Below, piece by piece: positions 1-8,645 of a stretch of DNA of 40,557 bases (within the stretch, counting starts at the first letter, position 1; every line of letters starts with the position of its first letter). The notes beneath the pieces are model-generated. The model searched no databases, was not told where the DNA came from, and was given only the letters and a program-made list of their open reading frames with translations. Location: NCBI GenBank assembly GCA_014384025.1, contig JACNGQ010000259.1, positions 1 through 40,557 of the forward strand, given 5' to 3'. Origin of the DNA: Planctomycetota bacterium. Its GTDB lineage: Bacteria > Planctomycetota > Phycisphaerae > Sedimentisphaerales > Anaerobacaceae. The position numbers were made by a program, and so were the translations under genes.

Positions 1-218
1 TTTGTGAGTTTACCCTCGATTGGTGCTCACTTGCTTCCCTGTCGGGGGCCCTCACCGAGCGTGTCCTCGAATGTCGTAATCGGGGATCCAGAATTACCAT
101 TAAGGACAAATTATGAGCATCAATCATCCAACTTTAGCTCACTTTAGGCACTTTAGTTCACTCTTAACTGTTTTACGTTCTACAACTGTAGAGAATGTTC
201 GACAAATCACCCCTTTTT
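1..218. other. Left-edge non-coding stretch
   Basis: No supported gene starts here. The only structure I see is the heptamer ACTTTAG three times at 131-137, 141-147 and 150-156, with a 9-10 bp period. It leads into the AC-rich repeat that follows, and the two may form one repetitive unit. The window edge cuts whatever lies to the left. Confidence 0.5.
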
Positions 219-413
219 ATGCAAAACAAACCCAATTTTGGAAATAGCAAAATGAACATAACTTTAGATATGACAAGCAATTACACGATTTTGGCCGCTT
301 GGAAGGGCCAAAAAACAAAGCCAATTCAAAGCCAATTCAAAGCCAATAAAGCCAAAAACAAAGCCAATTTAAGCCAAAACAAACCCAATCAAACCCAATT
401 CAAACCCAATTTT
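219..413 (+). repeat. AC-rich repeat reading as NKPNF / NKPNQTQFKPN
   Basis: From about 317 to 413 the DNA is built from 9-12 bp units of the form AAAGCCAATTC or AAACCCAATTC, with a first copy of the ACCCAATTT unit at 228-239. One plus-strand frame is open and gives MQNKPNF, then a spacer of about 27 codons, then QSQFK, NKANLSQNKPN and QTQFKPN. That frame continues antisense into the neighbouring LamG gene, so I do not call it a protein gene. From memory, not checked, very similar NKPNF-type short hypothetical proteins recur in planctomycete genomes, which suggests a dispersed repeat rather than a gene. Confidence 0.6.
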
Positions 414-431
414 ACCACCCTAAAGGGTGAT

Positions 432-470
432 GGGGCCTGTACCGATTCGGAACTAATCGGCACAAGCCCC
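432..470. repeat. Imperfect long hairpin
   Basis: Three nested arm pairs are visible: GGGGC 432-436 with GCCCC 466-470, TGT 438-440 with ACA 462-464, and CCGATT 442-447 with AATCGG 455-460. It lies 56 bp beyond the stop of the minus-strand LamG gene and could act as its transcript end. Neither side carries a T-run, so a rho-independent terminator is not shown. Confidence 0.45.
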
Positions 471-498
471 AAAGCTAATGCTTATCCTTATAATACTT

Positions 499-524
499 CC
501 AGGAAAGTACTATTTACTTCCTGG
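499..524 (-). terminator. Stem-loop directly after the LamG gene stop
   Basis: CCAGGAAAGTA (499-509) pairs with TACTTCCTGG (515-524) with one bulged A, and the stop codon of the minus-strand gene sits 1 bp away at 526-528. The position fits a transcript end or a 3-prime stabilising hairpin. The downstream side lacks a clear T-run, so function is inferred from position only. Confidence 0.4.
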
Positions 525-525
525 C

Positions 526-3195
526 TTAATTCCTCGGCCGGTACAGCCGAATGTCATCGAACAGCATCTTACCTGAGCCCCCGGCCGCAGGATTGCTCCT
601 GTTGCCTAAACCAAGAGCGATCCTGTCAACATGAGTCAGGTCTATGCCCTGGTTCGCTAAGGTTTGCAGAGGGATCACCCATTCTGTCCAGGTATCTATT
701 GTTGCTGCATTGGAATCATCATGGTACACCACCGCGCCTGAACCGGCGGTGTTGGAGACCGCCACATATAGCCGTTCTGAAGTGTTGGCTGTGTCGCCGT
801 GGAACCACAGTGACAATTCCCCGACGCCTCCTTCGGTCCAATCGCGAGAAGCGCTCAAAGTCAGCTCTGCCTCTGAATATTTGGCTGTATTTTGTTTATT
901 ATTATCATAGTAGAACGGCATCGACTGGGCGCCGCCATGACGAATATTCTCTTCAGTATAGGAGACGGTCATTTCATCACCTACAGCCGAACCTGTGCCG
1001 TTACCGTTGTAGGCCGGTCCATTATCGTGTGCGACATAGCCGAGGCCATCTTTCCACGTCCACCATATCTGGTTCTCGTAGGCATTGTAGCTCTCGAAAT
1101 CGTCCACGATCAAAAAGTCCGCTGTTGTGAAACTCCAGACCGAGCCCTTCCAGGGGCTGTCCGGATGTGTAGCGTTGACTTCATCAACACGCCAGTAGTA
1201 GGTCGTGTTCCAAACAAGCGGCTCAGGCGAAAACCCGGTCTCAGACTGCCGGCCCTGGTAAACATCTGGCGTGCCGTTGTCTGCGTTGGCAACATCGGCT
1301 GCGTCCGTACCGAAATAAACATCGTGCTCAGAAGCATTGTCGCCGGCCGTCCACAGCAAATCAGGTGTTTGGGTTACATTGACAGCCTGATTCACAGGCT
1401 TGATTAAACCGGCCCGCAACGGCGGTGAAAGAGCCGCTGACGGGATGATTTCCAGTGGGAACGATTCGTGTTCCCAGCTCAGATCGGCCTGAGCGTTTCC
1501 GCTCGTGGCGAAGTATATCATCTTGATCGATGCGAATTCGCCTGCAACCAGATCAATAGTGCTTCCCTGCTCTACGGCACTTTGTGTGCGCCACGCCTTT
1601 GCTATTTCCACGCCATTGATATAGAGAAGCACGCCGTCGTCGGTGGTGGTTCTGAAGGTATATCTGCCGGTCAACGGCACCTCTAATTCGCCCGTCCAGC
1701 GCACGGCAAAGTTGTCCGTATCGATAACGTCAGGCTCTGGTGAGCCATTGCCCCATTGGAAGTCGATGCCGGGGTCAATACGGATTAGTGTGACATTCTG
1801 GAAAGGTGATTCCGGCGGATCCGGTACGCCGCCGCCATAGTTAGCATATTCACCGACGAGACCGCCTCCCGGTCTTGTCGTGGTGAAGCTCCATACGTCA
1901 CCCGTACTCCAGCTGGCACCATCAAACGCATCAACACGCCAGTAATAGGTCGTATTAAGTTCAAGAGTACCCGGGTCGAAAGTAAACTTCCCGCTGGGTG
2001 CGGCCCCGGTGGCATTTTCCACGTCTGCCGGGTCGGTACCGAAGTAAACGCCGAACAGAGCGGCGCCCCATTTGGCCGTCCAGCTCAACTGTGTATTCGT
2101 CTTGACAAACTTCATGGTGTCGGCTGGAATCGGTTTGTATGCTCCGCGAGGAGGAAGGGTAAAGCTCCAGACAACACCTTTCCATGGGCTGTCCTGATTG
2201 TCCGGATTGACCTCATCCACGCGCCAGTAGTAAGTTGTGCCTGGTTGAAGGCCTTCCGGAGCCGGGAAGCCCGGAAAACCGACCACCTGGACGGTGTTCA
2301 TGGTATTACCGATAAAAGTGCCTTCTATACCTTGGTCCACCGAGTCATAATCATTACCGAAGTACAGGTCGTGGGAGACTGCCCATGTTCCGGCCTGCCA
2401 GCTCAGGCTGGACCAGTTTTGCTCAATAGTCACGCCATCGGCGGGATCCGGCCCGGCTGCCAACGGGGCCGGCGGACCTGCCATTACTTCAGCAAGCTCT
2501 GCTTCGGTCATAGCCTTTGTATAGATACGCACGTCATCGATTATTCCGTCAAAGGGCCTGTTCTCTGCTCCGATGGGTTGGTTACCGATGGCGCCCTGGA
2601 CCTCGGGATCGAGAGCGACAGAAGTGCCACCCTTCGCGAGGCTTCCGACTTCTTCTCCATTCTTGTAGATTTTCATGTCGGTGCCGTCCCACCAGATGGC
2701 CCCATGGATCCACTCACCGACTTCAAAGGTGCCGGCTTTTATCTCCGAGGTCTGCTGGCCATCATTGGTCTTTAATCGAAGTCTCAGGAACTTATCGCTG
2801 CCAATGCGGCTGGAACTGAACATCCATATGTGGTCATTGTTATCACCGCCGAACGCCTTGGAAACCATGCGCGGGTCCTGGCCGGGCGTGTCCAGATTGT
2901 TTGCCTTGAACCAGCAGGTGATGGTCATGGCTCCCGAGGGAATATCGAGTCCACCGAGTGACACACGCTCACCGCCCTGGCCGTCAAAGAGCAGGCCGCT
3001 ACCGAATTTGCCTGCGACCCACTCGGGGTCCTGGATGAATACGCCGTCGTTGCCGTTACCGCTCGAATCAGTGGCAATGGTACCCGTGCCGTCGTCGAAT
3101 TTCCACCAGGCCAGGAGGTCCGGATCCTGTGCCTGTGTGCAGACAGCTATCGTGAGAAGTAATATTGAAGCTAACAAAACATGTGTTCGCTGCAT
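526..3195 (-). CDS. Secreted LamG / PA14 multidomain protein
   Basis: An 889-residue exported protein. I start it at ATG 3193-3195, which has AGGAGGA five bases upstream (3201-3207); an in-frame ATG nine codons earlier lacks such a site. Residues 1-22 form a signal peptide ending TQA. Then follow a LamG/concanavalin-like domain (about 24-245, opening LLAWWKFDDGTG and ending FDGIIDDVRIY), two FN3-like modules with YYWRVDEV or YYWRVDAF signatures, a PA14 domain (about 450-590, with TTDDGVLLYINGVEIA), a third FN3-like module, and a C-terminal module from DDFESYN to LFDDIRLY. LamG and PA14 domains usually bind carbohydrate, and no catalytic domain is visible. The C-terminal module recurs in the protein at 17387-18994. 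It is probably an envelope or extracellular glycan-binding protein; the ligand is unknown. It is divergent from the gene at 3600. Confidence 0.85.
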   Translation of the reverse strand: MQRTHVLLASILLLTIAVCTQAQDPDLLAWWKFDDGTGTIATDSSGNGNDGVFIQDPEWVAGKFGSGLLFDGQGGERVSLGGLDIPSGAMTITCWFKANNLDTPGQDPRMVSKAFGGDNNDHIWMFSSSRIGSDKFLRLRLKTNDGQQTSEIKAGTFEVGEWIHGAIWWDGTDMKIYKNGEEVGSLAKGGTSVALDPEVQGAIGNQPIGAENRPFDGIIDDVRIYTKAMTEAELAEVMAGPPAPLAAGPDPADGVTIEQNWSSLSWQAGTWAVSHDLYFGNDYDSVDQGIEGTFIGNTMNTVQVVGFPGFPAPEGLQPGTTYYWRVDEVNPDNQDSPWKGVVWSFTLPPRGAYKPIPADTMKFVKTNTQLSWTAKWGAALFGVYFGTDPADVENATGAAPSGKFTFDPGTLELNTTYYWRVDAFDGASWSTGDVWSFTTTRPGGGLVGEYANYGGGVPDPPESPFQNVTLIRIDPGIDFQWGNGSPEPDVIDTDNFAVRWTGELEVPLTGRYTFRTTTDDGVLLYINGVEIAKAWRTQSAVEQGSTIDLVAGEFASIKMIYFATSGNAQADLSWEHESFPLEIIPSAALSPPLRAGLIKPVNQAVNVTQTPDLLWTAGDNASEHDVYFGTDAADVANADNGTPDVYQGRQSETGFSPEPLVWNTTYYWRVDEVNATHPDSPWKGSVWSFTTADFLIVDDFESYNAYENQIWWTWKDGLGYVAHDNGPAYNGNGTGSAVGDEMTVSYTEENIRHGGAQSMPFYYDNNKQNTAKYSEAELTLSASRDWTEGGVGELSLWFHGDTANTSERLYVAVSNTAGSGAVVYHDDSNAATIDTWTEWVIPLQTLANQGIDLTHVDRIALGLGNRSNPAAGGSGKMLFDDIRLYRPRN

Positions 3196-3599
3196 GATAA
3201 TCCTCCTTATACATGGATACAATATTGCTACGCTTTAGCTGCTTATCAGATCACACCAAAAAGAGTCTCTGGCCTGACTACATTTAATATTGCCCGCTCG
3301 AGATAATTCATTTGTGCTCTTTGAGTTTATCTCCTTCCTTTGAAAGCCTATGATGCCGCTAATTGAAAAGTGGACATCTGAAATAGAGTATTGAAAGCCT
3401 GCTGCTTCGAGATCAAGGGTCCACATACTCTGCAATCCTGCTTATATCAGATTAATCCCCTTCCGTCAATGAGAATCTCTCGGTGAAGGGCCGAAAAGGG
3501 TGTACTTATAAAGGGGAGACGAGTAGAATTGGATTAAGTAGTAAGGATACGACAAATCATCAAGGACACGTATCAGGAATCATTGACAGGAGATTAAGC
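3196..3599. other. Divergent intergenic region
   Basis: About 400 bp separate two divergent starts, so it should hold both promoters, but I cannot assign a convincing -35/-10 pair on either side. The only visible signals are the ribosome binding sites at its two ends (3201-3207 minus strand, 3588-3592 plus strand). Short open frames here lack ribosome binding sites and recognisable sequence. Confidence 0.5.
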
Positions 3600-4736
3600 A
3601 TGGGACCGTGGCAACTCTCGGTGTCGGCTCTTGCCCAGCCAGATAAAATAAATCACTTCCCTTTACGTTGGGTTCGTGGCTCTCGTGCAGTAATGGCCTT
3701 TACTGTGCCCATATTCCTTTCTTCTATCCTTTCAGTGACTACGGCTGCTAATCCTCCTTATCCACCCAGCAATGTTATTAAAAATATAGTCTGGGCTCCG
3801 GTGGACACGATCACTCGCAAGGCGGCCGGCGGTGATAACTGGCCGATTACATGGGCTGATGATGATGCGATATATACCACATGGGGAGATGGTTGGGGTT
3901 TTGAGCCCAAGGTGCCGGACAAGCTGAGTATGGGATTCGCCCGTATTGTCGGAGAGCCCGGAAATTTTACAGGCACGAACATACGGTCTCCGGCTGAGCA
4001 GCTCGGCGGGGGGCGCTCCGGGCGAAAAGGCTGGGGCATTATCTCAGTCGATGGTGTGCTATATCTCTTGATGGGACATGCTGATCGACAAGGTGGTCAG
4101 GCCCAACTGGCTTGGTCCCATGATCATGTTCGAACGTGGACCTTCGCGAACTGGAAGTTCCCGCAATTTGGCCTCATGGGATTTGTTAATTACGGGAAGG
4201 ATTACAAGGGAGCCCGAGACAACTACATATATTCCTACTCGCATGACGGCCCAATGGCCGATACTCCGGCTGACCGCTTTATACTTATGCGTGTACCAAA
4301 GAATCGAATCACCGAACAAGGGTCATGGGAATTCTTTGAACGAATAGACAAAACCGGCCGCGCAGTCTGGACGAGTGACATTAAGCGCCGAGGAGCGGTT
4401 TTCAATCATATCGACGGCTGCCTTCGGTCTGCTATGACTTATAATGCCCCATTGCGTCGCTACCTTTGGTGGCAGCAGATCCCGACACCTAAGGGCAGTA
4501 CCGACCGAGGTGACACACGCTTCGAAGGCGGCTTTGCCGTGTACGATGCGCCGGAACCCTGGGGTCCCTGGTCAACGGCCTTCTACACTGAACTTTGGGA
4601 TGTTGGCCCCGGAGAACACGGCGACTTCCCGGCCAAGTGGATGAGTGAGGACGGACGCGAGATATACCTCGTGTTTTCCGGTGACGATAGCTTTAGCGTC
4701 CGAAAGGCAACGCTCGTTCTTGCACAAAAGGACTAA
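3600..4736 (+). CDS. Secreted propeller-like protein (DUF4185-like)
   Basis: A 378-residue protein if started at ATG 3600, which has AGGAG seven bases upstream (3588-3592); the frame is open 39 codons further upstream without such a site. A polar N-terminus of about 31 residues is followed by a hydrophobic signal segment (MAFTVPIFLSSILSVTTA). The mature part carries repeated aromatic, beta-strand-like motifs: NWPITWADDDAIYTTWGDGWGF, then WGIISVDGVLYLLMGH, LAWSHDHVRTWTF, and near the end FPAKWMSEDGREIYLVFSGDD. These resemble the DUF4185 / five-bladed propeller glycosidase-like proteins common in Bacteroidetes and Planctomycetes. I see no certain catalytic pair, so an enzymatic role is not established. 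A T-rich run follows the stop at 4741-4747. Confidence 0.65.
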   Translation: MGPWQLSVSALAQPDKINHFPLRWVRGSRAVMAFTVPIFLSSILSVTTAANPPYPPSNVIKNIVWAPVDTITRKAAGGDNWPITWADDDAIYTTWGDGWGFEPKVPDKLSMGFARIVGEPGNFTGTNIRSPAEQLGGGRSGRKGWGIISVDGVLYLLMGHADRQGGQAQLAWSHDHVRTWTFANWKFPQFGLMGFVNYGKDYKGARDNYIYSYSHDGPMADTPADRFILMRVPKNRITEQGSWEFFERIDKTGRAVWTSDIKRRGAVFNHIDGCLRSAMTYNAPLRRYLWWQQIPTPKGSTDRGDTRFEGGFAVYDAPEPWGPWSTAFYTELWDVGPGEHGDFPAKWMSEDGREIYLVFSGDDSFSVRKATLVLAQKD

Positions 4737-4864
4737 CGGTTTTTTTAGACAAATGGCTGCAATTTATGATGGTTCTTGTTCCTGGTGGCATGTAGTTATA
4801 TTCTGTGAGAATAAATGTTGAAGGGGAGCTTATGGGCTTTGGGGCGACATGAAAGGAACAGACT

Positions 4865-5878
4865 ATGAAAGCAAGTGTTCTGGAAGGGATTAAATGGTAT
4901 GTAGATAAGGCCGCGAAAGAGAGGGGGGAACCGGGCATTTGTCATTCTTTCATGGCGAGTCTGGCTACAGCTATTAATTACATCGCCGGCGATGTCGATC
5001 CTGTGTGGTTAATGGGGGCAAGCGGCTTTGCTTTTCGGATATTTATGAACAAGAGTTTGTGTCCGAGCGCTATGAGTATGTTCGACTTTTCAGCAGTTCT
5101 GCCGGAAGCAGTTGAACAGATGGGATATCAGTGCAGGTATGTAAGTCGGATGTGGGATGAAAAGGAGTTGGAAAAACACCGGCGGGCCGAAGGGCAAGCT
5201 GCTATCGTGGAGGGGATCGAGCATGGCAGGCCTGCGGTTGTGTGGGATGTTGCGGATTGTGAATGGGGATTGATTGTCGGATATGAGACGAATCGGAAAT
5301 TTTATAATTCAATGACACATGCGGGGCTGCCATCGAAATTGAAGTATAAAAAGCTTGGACAAAATGGGATTGATATTTTGTCGGTGACTATTCCATGTGA
5401 GGGGAATAACCGGGGCCGGGAAGATGTTATACGGAAATCATTGGTGATGGCGGTTGACCATGCTGAGCAGAGGGAGTACATTGATCGGCCTGACTATCAG
5501 AATGGCCTGGCGGGATTTGAAATGTGGGCGGAGGTGATGGATGCCGGGGTAATGCTTGCCGAGGCGGGTAAGCTGACATGTTGTGGCGATGATGCATTGA
5601 TGTTTGCAGAGTATTATGCGGGGTGCTTTTATGGAGCGAGGTGTTATGCACGGGATTATCTGAACATGATTGCCAATAACGATGAGTCTTTGAAAAAAGC
5701 GGCGGCTTGTTATGAGGAGGTGGCATTATGTTTGCGACCGGTATGGGAGAATTTTGCAAAGAGGGAATGGCCTAATGCAGAGATGTTCAAGAAGCTGGGA
5801 CAGTATATACGCGATGCGAAAGAAGCGGAAAAGAAAGGGATCGAGTTTATAAAAATGTATCTTGGCTCTGAGACGTGA
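4865..5878 (+). CDS. BtrH-like protein, possible acyltransferase or cysteine-hydrolase fold
   Basis: A 337-residue cytoplasmic-looking protein with no signal peptide; an AAAGGAA-type ribosome binding site precedes the ATG. The N-terminus has GICHSFMASLATAINYIAG followed by WLMGASGFAFRI. This matches the layout of the butirosin BtrH N-terminal family: a cysteine (here Cys26) before a helix and a short G-x-SG-x-AFR stretch. BtrH transfers an acyl chain from a carrier protein to an aminoglycoside, but related proteins are scattered and mostly uncharacterised. The second half is helical (MWAEVMDAGVMLAEAGK, MFAEYYAGCFYGARCYARDYL), like the C-terminal domain often paired with BtrH-like N-termini. 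No carrier protein or aminoglycoside genes are nearby, so the substrate is unknown. The family call is moderate and the function is not assigned. Confidence 0.6.
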   Translation: MKASVLEGIKWYVDKAAKERGEPGICHSFMASLATAINYIAGDVDPVWLMGASGFAFRIFMNKSLCPSAMSMFDFSAVLPEAVEQMGYQCRYVSRMWDEKELEKHRRAEGQAAIVEGIEHGRPAVVWDVADCEWGLIVGYETNRKFYNSMTHAGLPSKLKYKKLGQNGIDILSVTIPCEGNNRGREDVIRKSLVMAVDHAEQREYIDRPDYQNGLAGFEMWAEVMDAGVMLAEAGKLTCCGDDALMFAEYYAGCFYGARCYARDYLNMIANNDESLKKAAACYEEVALCLRPVWENFAKREWPNAEMFKKLGQYIRDAKEAEKKGIEFIKMYLGSET

Positions 5879-6333
5879 CGATTCAGTTTATAATGAGAGG
5901 TTTCTTGCTAACAGCCGACGGAAATACTTGTAAAAATTCCTGTGCAATATAAGACAATTTGACTCTTTTTAATAGTTGTTGGTATGGCGATTAACTTAGA
6001 TCGTCTTTTTTCGGGGTGGCATGAAAAAGGCCATTGAAAGTGATATTCTTGGTGGGAGCGGGTCGGGAAATTTGGCGACGGGAGTAAGCTAATAGGCAAA
6101 ACTTTCAGCCCATATGAAGTGTAATACAGCCTTGCGGTCGCATACAAAGAGTCTTGCATTTAAGAGGCAATTATGGTAAATACTCACTGAGGACCTATCT
6201 CAAAGCATTTGCGAGGGCAAAATGCAGAATTTAATTATGATTCGTAAAAAAACTGCAAGTTTTCGACTTGTCGTGCGTCTTATTATTGAAACGGAAAATA
6301 GAAATATATAGTTAATATGAGAAAGGAACAGTC
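5879..6333. other. 455-bp intergenic region without a recognisable gene
   Basis: No supported gene is seen. Small hairpins are visible: GCATTTGC with GCAAAATGC around 6207-6228, and CAAG/CTTG near 6257-6272, shortly before the next gene. The promoter of the gene at 6334 must lie here, but I cannot place it. Short open frames lack ribosome binding sites and family resemblance. Confidence 0.45.
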
Positions 6334-8190
6334 ATGGTCAATTCGAGAAGGTTGCGAAATGTCGTTACAGCAGGATTAGCGGTTCTGTTGCTTTGTGGTG
6401 GATTGAGTGCGGGAAGCTCAACCAGGCGCGCCAGTGACGGGCTATTACGGGTAGTGCCGGGCAGGAGCTTGTTCTGCGTGCGTATAAATAGATTCGAGAA
6501 TACCATCGGAGCAGTCAACGACTTTTTGAAGGACGTTGCTCCTCCATCGTTCGATGCCGAGACAGAGGTTTTATCCAAATTAGGCGAGTTTCTGGGGGAC
6601 GAACATCTCAGAGGCGTTAACACGAAAGGAAATTTTGCGATTTTCGGCGTGGTCGTTCAGGGCGAGCAGGGGGGTGGTCATCCAATGGCAAATATGTTTA
6701 TAGGTGCTTTGGTACCGGTGAGAAACTATGACAAATTCATTTCCCGTAATCCCAACTGCAGTGAGCCCGATGCCGAGGGTATCTCGACGATAGCGCTTGA
6801 CGGCCAGACTATGGCACTTGCGACAAATTTTCGCAGATTTGCTATTGTTTGTGCGCCAAATGCCCATCAAAAACTCGGCCGGGTCAAGGAGATGATGGGG
6901 CAGAGACAAAATAGCCTTTTCAGAGTCCTTGACGACGGGGAGAAGGAAATGGCTGCGACCTCACCGGTATGGTTTTATGCAAACGTAAAGCAAAGCTCCA
7001 AATTGGTCCAACCGTTACTTTTCGGCGGGCTCGAACAGATGAAAGCTCAACTGGAGAAGGCGAAAGAGAGCGGCGAAGGGCCGCCGATAGATGCAGCCGG
7101 GATAATTAATTTCTACGGCGGCATATTCAAGATGCTGTTAGAAGGAACCGAGCACATTATGGTCGGACTTTCACCCACTTCCGAGATGTGCAATGTGAAT
7201 GTCAGCGTCAAACCCATGCCGGGGTCGGAGTTTGAAACGATGGTGGGTAAACCCGCAGGCGGGGACTTCGGGAACTTGTTAGGTTATCTCGACGACGGAG
7301 CGATGATGAATATTGCTTCCAAGATCGACAGCAAGAGTTTGAATGCGTCTTATATGAAACTATTCGAACTAATGGGCAAGATGATGGGCGAGGGCGTTCC
7401 TGAGAAAGAGCTTAAAAAGATGAAAAAGCTCACAACTAAAATGATAAATGCCATGGGTGATTCGCTGGCAATGTCGTTTGGTTTCGGTGAAGAGTCTTCA
7501 TTGTTCGAGATAAAGTACATAATCGAAGTAGAGAACAAGAAGGCGTTCGAAAAAGTCCTCGAAAAGGAACTACGGATGATGCAGGAAGGAACGTTTAATA
7601 AGCTGTACAAGGGCTTCGGGATGGAAATGGATTTCAAAGTTGAACGAGATATCGACACTTACCAAGGGGTTGATATTGATGCGGCCAAATTGACGTTTAA
7701 AATGGGCGATGAAGATGCGCCACAAACCCGGATGCTTAAGCAAATATTTGGTGATGGTCTCGATTACCGGCTGGCATTAGTGGACAATTACTGCATATAT
7801 TCGATCGGTGCGGATGCGGACAAGGGAATCCGTGAACTGATAGACCAGGTCAAGTCCGGCGGTCCCAAAGAGATTGGATCAGAGATGAAAGCCGCTTTGG
7901 ATGTGATTCCCAACAGTAAACAGGCCGAAGCCGTCGGCACTTATAATTATGTCCGGATACTCAATCTGTTGCCCAAAATGATATTAGAACCCGACGGAGC
8001 GAGTTTACCGAATCTCAAGGTGCCGACAAAAAGCAATGTTGCTTTTGCCAGTGGATTCGACGACGGCAAAATTACTATGCAGATAGCAATGCCCAAGATG
8101 CATCTTCTTGAAATCAAATCTGCGTTCGAAACCATTATTCCACAGATCAAAAAACAGGAAGAACTGAAGAGACAGAAACGAAAAGAATAA
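6334..8190 (+). CDS. Exported protein of unknown function
   Basis: A 618-residue protein whose ATG is preceded by an AAAGGAA ribosome binding site. Residues 1-27 look like a signal peptide (basic start, then VVTAGLAVLLLCGGLSAG). The mature part begins LLRVVPGRSLFCVRINRFENT. It alternates short strands with long charged helices (LEKAKESGEGPP, KMMGEGVPEKELKKMKKLTTKM) and ends in a lysine-rich tail. The overall style (VVPGRSLFCVRI, IGALVPVRNYDKF, and a middle part with ALDGQTMALATN) resembles large DUF3352-like secreted proteins of Planctomycetes, but I would not assign the family firmly. No catalytic motif, lipobox or transmembrane anchor beyond the signal is seen. It stands alone, with 455 bp upstream and an integrase remnant downstream. 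Confidence 0.6.
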   Translation: MVNSRRLRNVVTAGLAVLLLCGGLSAGSSTRRASDGLLRVVPGRSLFCVRINRFENTIGAVNDFLKDVAPPSFDAETEVLSKLGEFLGDEHLRGVNTKGNFAIFGVVVQGEQGGGHPMANMFIGALVPVRNYDKFISRNPNCSEPDAEGISTIALDGQTMALATNFRRFAIVCAPNAHQKLGRVKEMMGQRQNSLFRVLDDGEKEMAATSPVWFYANVKQSSKLVQPLLFGGLEQMKAQLEKAKESGEGPPIDAAGIINFYGGIFKMLLEGTEHIMVGLSPTSEMCNVNVSVKPMPGSEFETMVGKPAGGDFGNLLGYLDDGAMMNIASKIDSKSLNASYMKLFELMGKMMGEGVPEKELKKMKKLTTKMINAMGDSLAMSFGFGEESSLFEIKYIIEVENKKAFEKVLEKELRMMQEGTFNKLYKGFGMEMDFKVERDIDTYQGVDIDAAKLTFKMGDEDAPQTRMLKQIFGDGLDYRLALVDNYCIYSIGADADKGIRELIDQVKSGGPKEIGSEMKAALDVIPNSKQAEAVGTYNYVRILNLLPKMILEPDGASLPNLKVPTKSNVAFASGFDDGKITMQIAMPKMHLLEIKSAFETIIPQIKKQEELKRQKRKE

Positions 8191-8215
8191 TTACAAACAG
8201 GTCCGCCCAGTATTT

Positions 8216-8526
8216 TTGAGGAAGTGTTCATCTTCTGGTAGCGAGCGTATCTGGCATTTTGTGCGGGGGAGGCTGTGCAGACGTTTGCTTTGCGAAAAGT
8301 ACAGGCCGCTATGTTTTTTTAGCCGGTGCAGATGGAAGAAGATGCGTCAGAAACTTGGATTAGATGATTTCAAATTTCATGATTTACGAAAGACCTTTGG
8401 TTTTTTACTTGCTCAGAACAGTGTATCCACAGTTGTAAGACAGAAGTTTTTGAACACTCTTGCCCTGATCTAACAAATAAAGTGAATACGAATGTTGATC
8501 CTGCCTTGCGCCATCCGGTAGATTAG
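8216..8526 (+). pseudogene. Frameshifted tyrosine recombinase/integrase C-terminal remnant
   Basis: Three plus-strand frames together give the C-terminal half of a phage-type integrase. The frame of 8304-8337 reads GRYVFLAGADG, like the loop before the last catalytic box. The frame of about 8330-8450 reads KLGLDDFKFHDLRKTF, with the H-x-L-R catalytic motif, then LLAQNSVSTVVRQKF. From 8452 a shifted frame reads EHSCPDLTNKVNTNVDPALRH up to TAG 8524-8526. The catalytic tyrosine expected after NKV is replaced by asparagine (usual pattern NKVYTNVD). Two frameshifts, loss of the tyrosine and absence of an N-terminal half make it a decayed gene. It marks an old mobile-element insertion; I see no att sites. 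Confidence 0.75.
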
Positions 8527-8548
8527 ATTGCGGCTGGTGATTGGTTTT

Positions 8549-8567
8549 AATACGGTATTGCCGTATT
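8549..8567. repeat. Perfect inverted repeat
   Basis: AATACGG (8549-8555) and CCGTATT (8561-8567) form a 7-bp stem with a 5-nt loop. It lies between the integrase remnant and the stop of the minus-strand gene ending at 8646. It could be a relic of the mobile element or a transcript-end hairpin. No T-run follows it on either strand. Confidence 0.4.
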
Positions 8568-8645
8568 GTAATGCTGCTCCACTCGTATATTAAGAATACG
8601 ATGTTTTTATGTTTATCATAAAACGCAGATAGCTATGATTCTGTT

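Noticed and set aside
1-120. Possible tRNA or structured RNA at the left edge
   Set aside because: No anticodon arm or T-loop pattern could be fitted, and GC-rich pairs do not form a cloverleaf.
195-1130. 311-codon plus-strand open frame starting in the left repeat
   Set aside because: Beyond the repeat it is antisense to the well-supported LamG/PA14 gene and loses any protein-like composition.
3235-3435. 66-codon minus-strand open frame in the divergent intergenic region
   Set aside because: It has no ribosome binding site and no family resemblance, and lies where promoters are expected.
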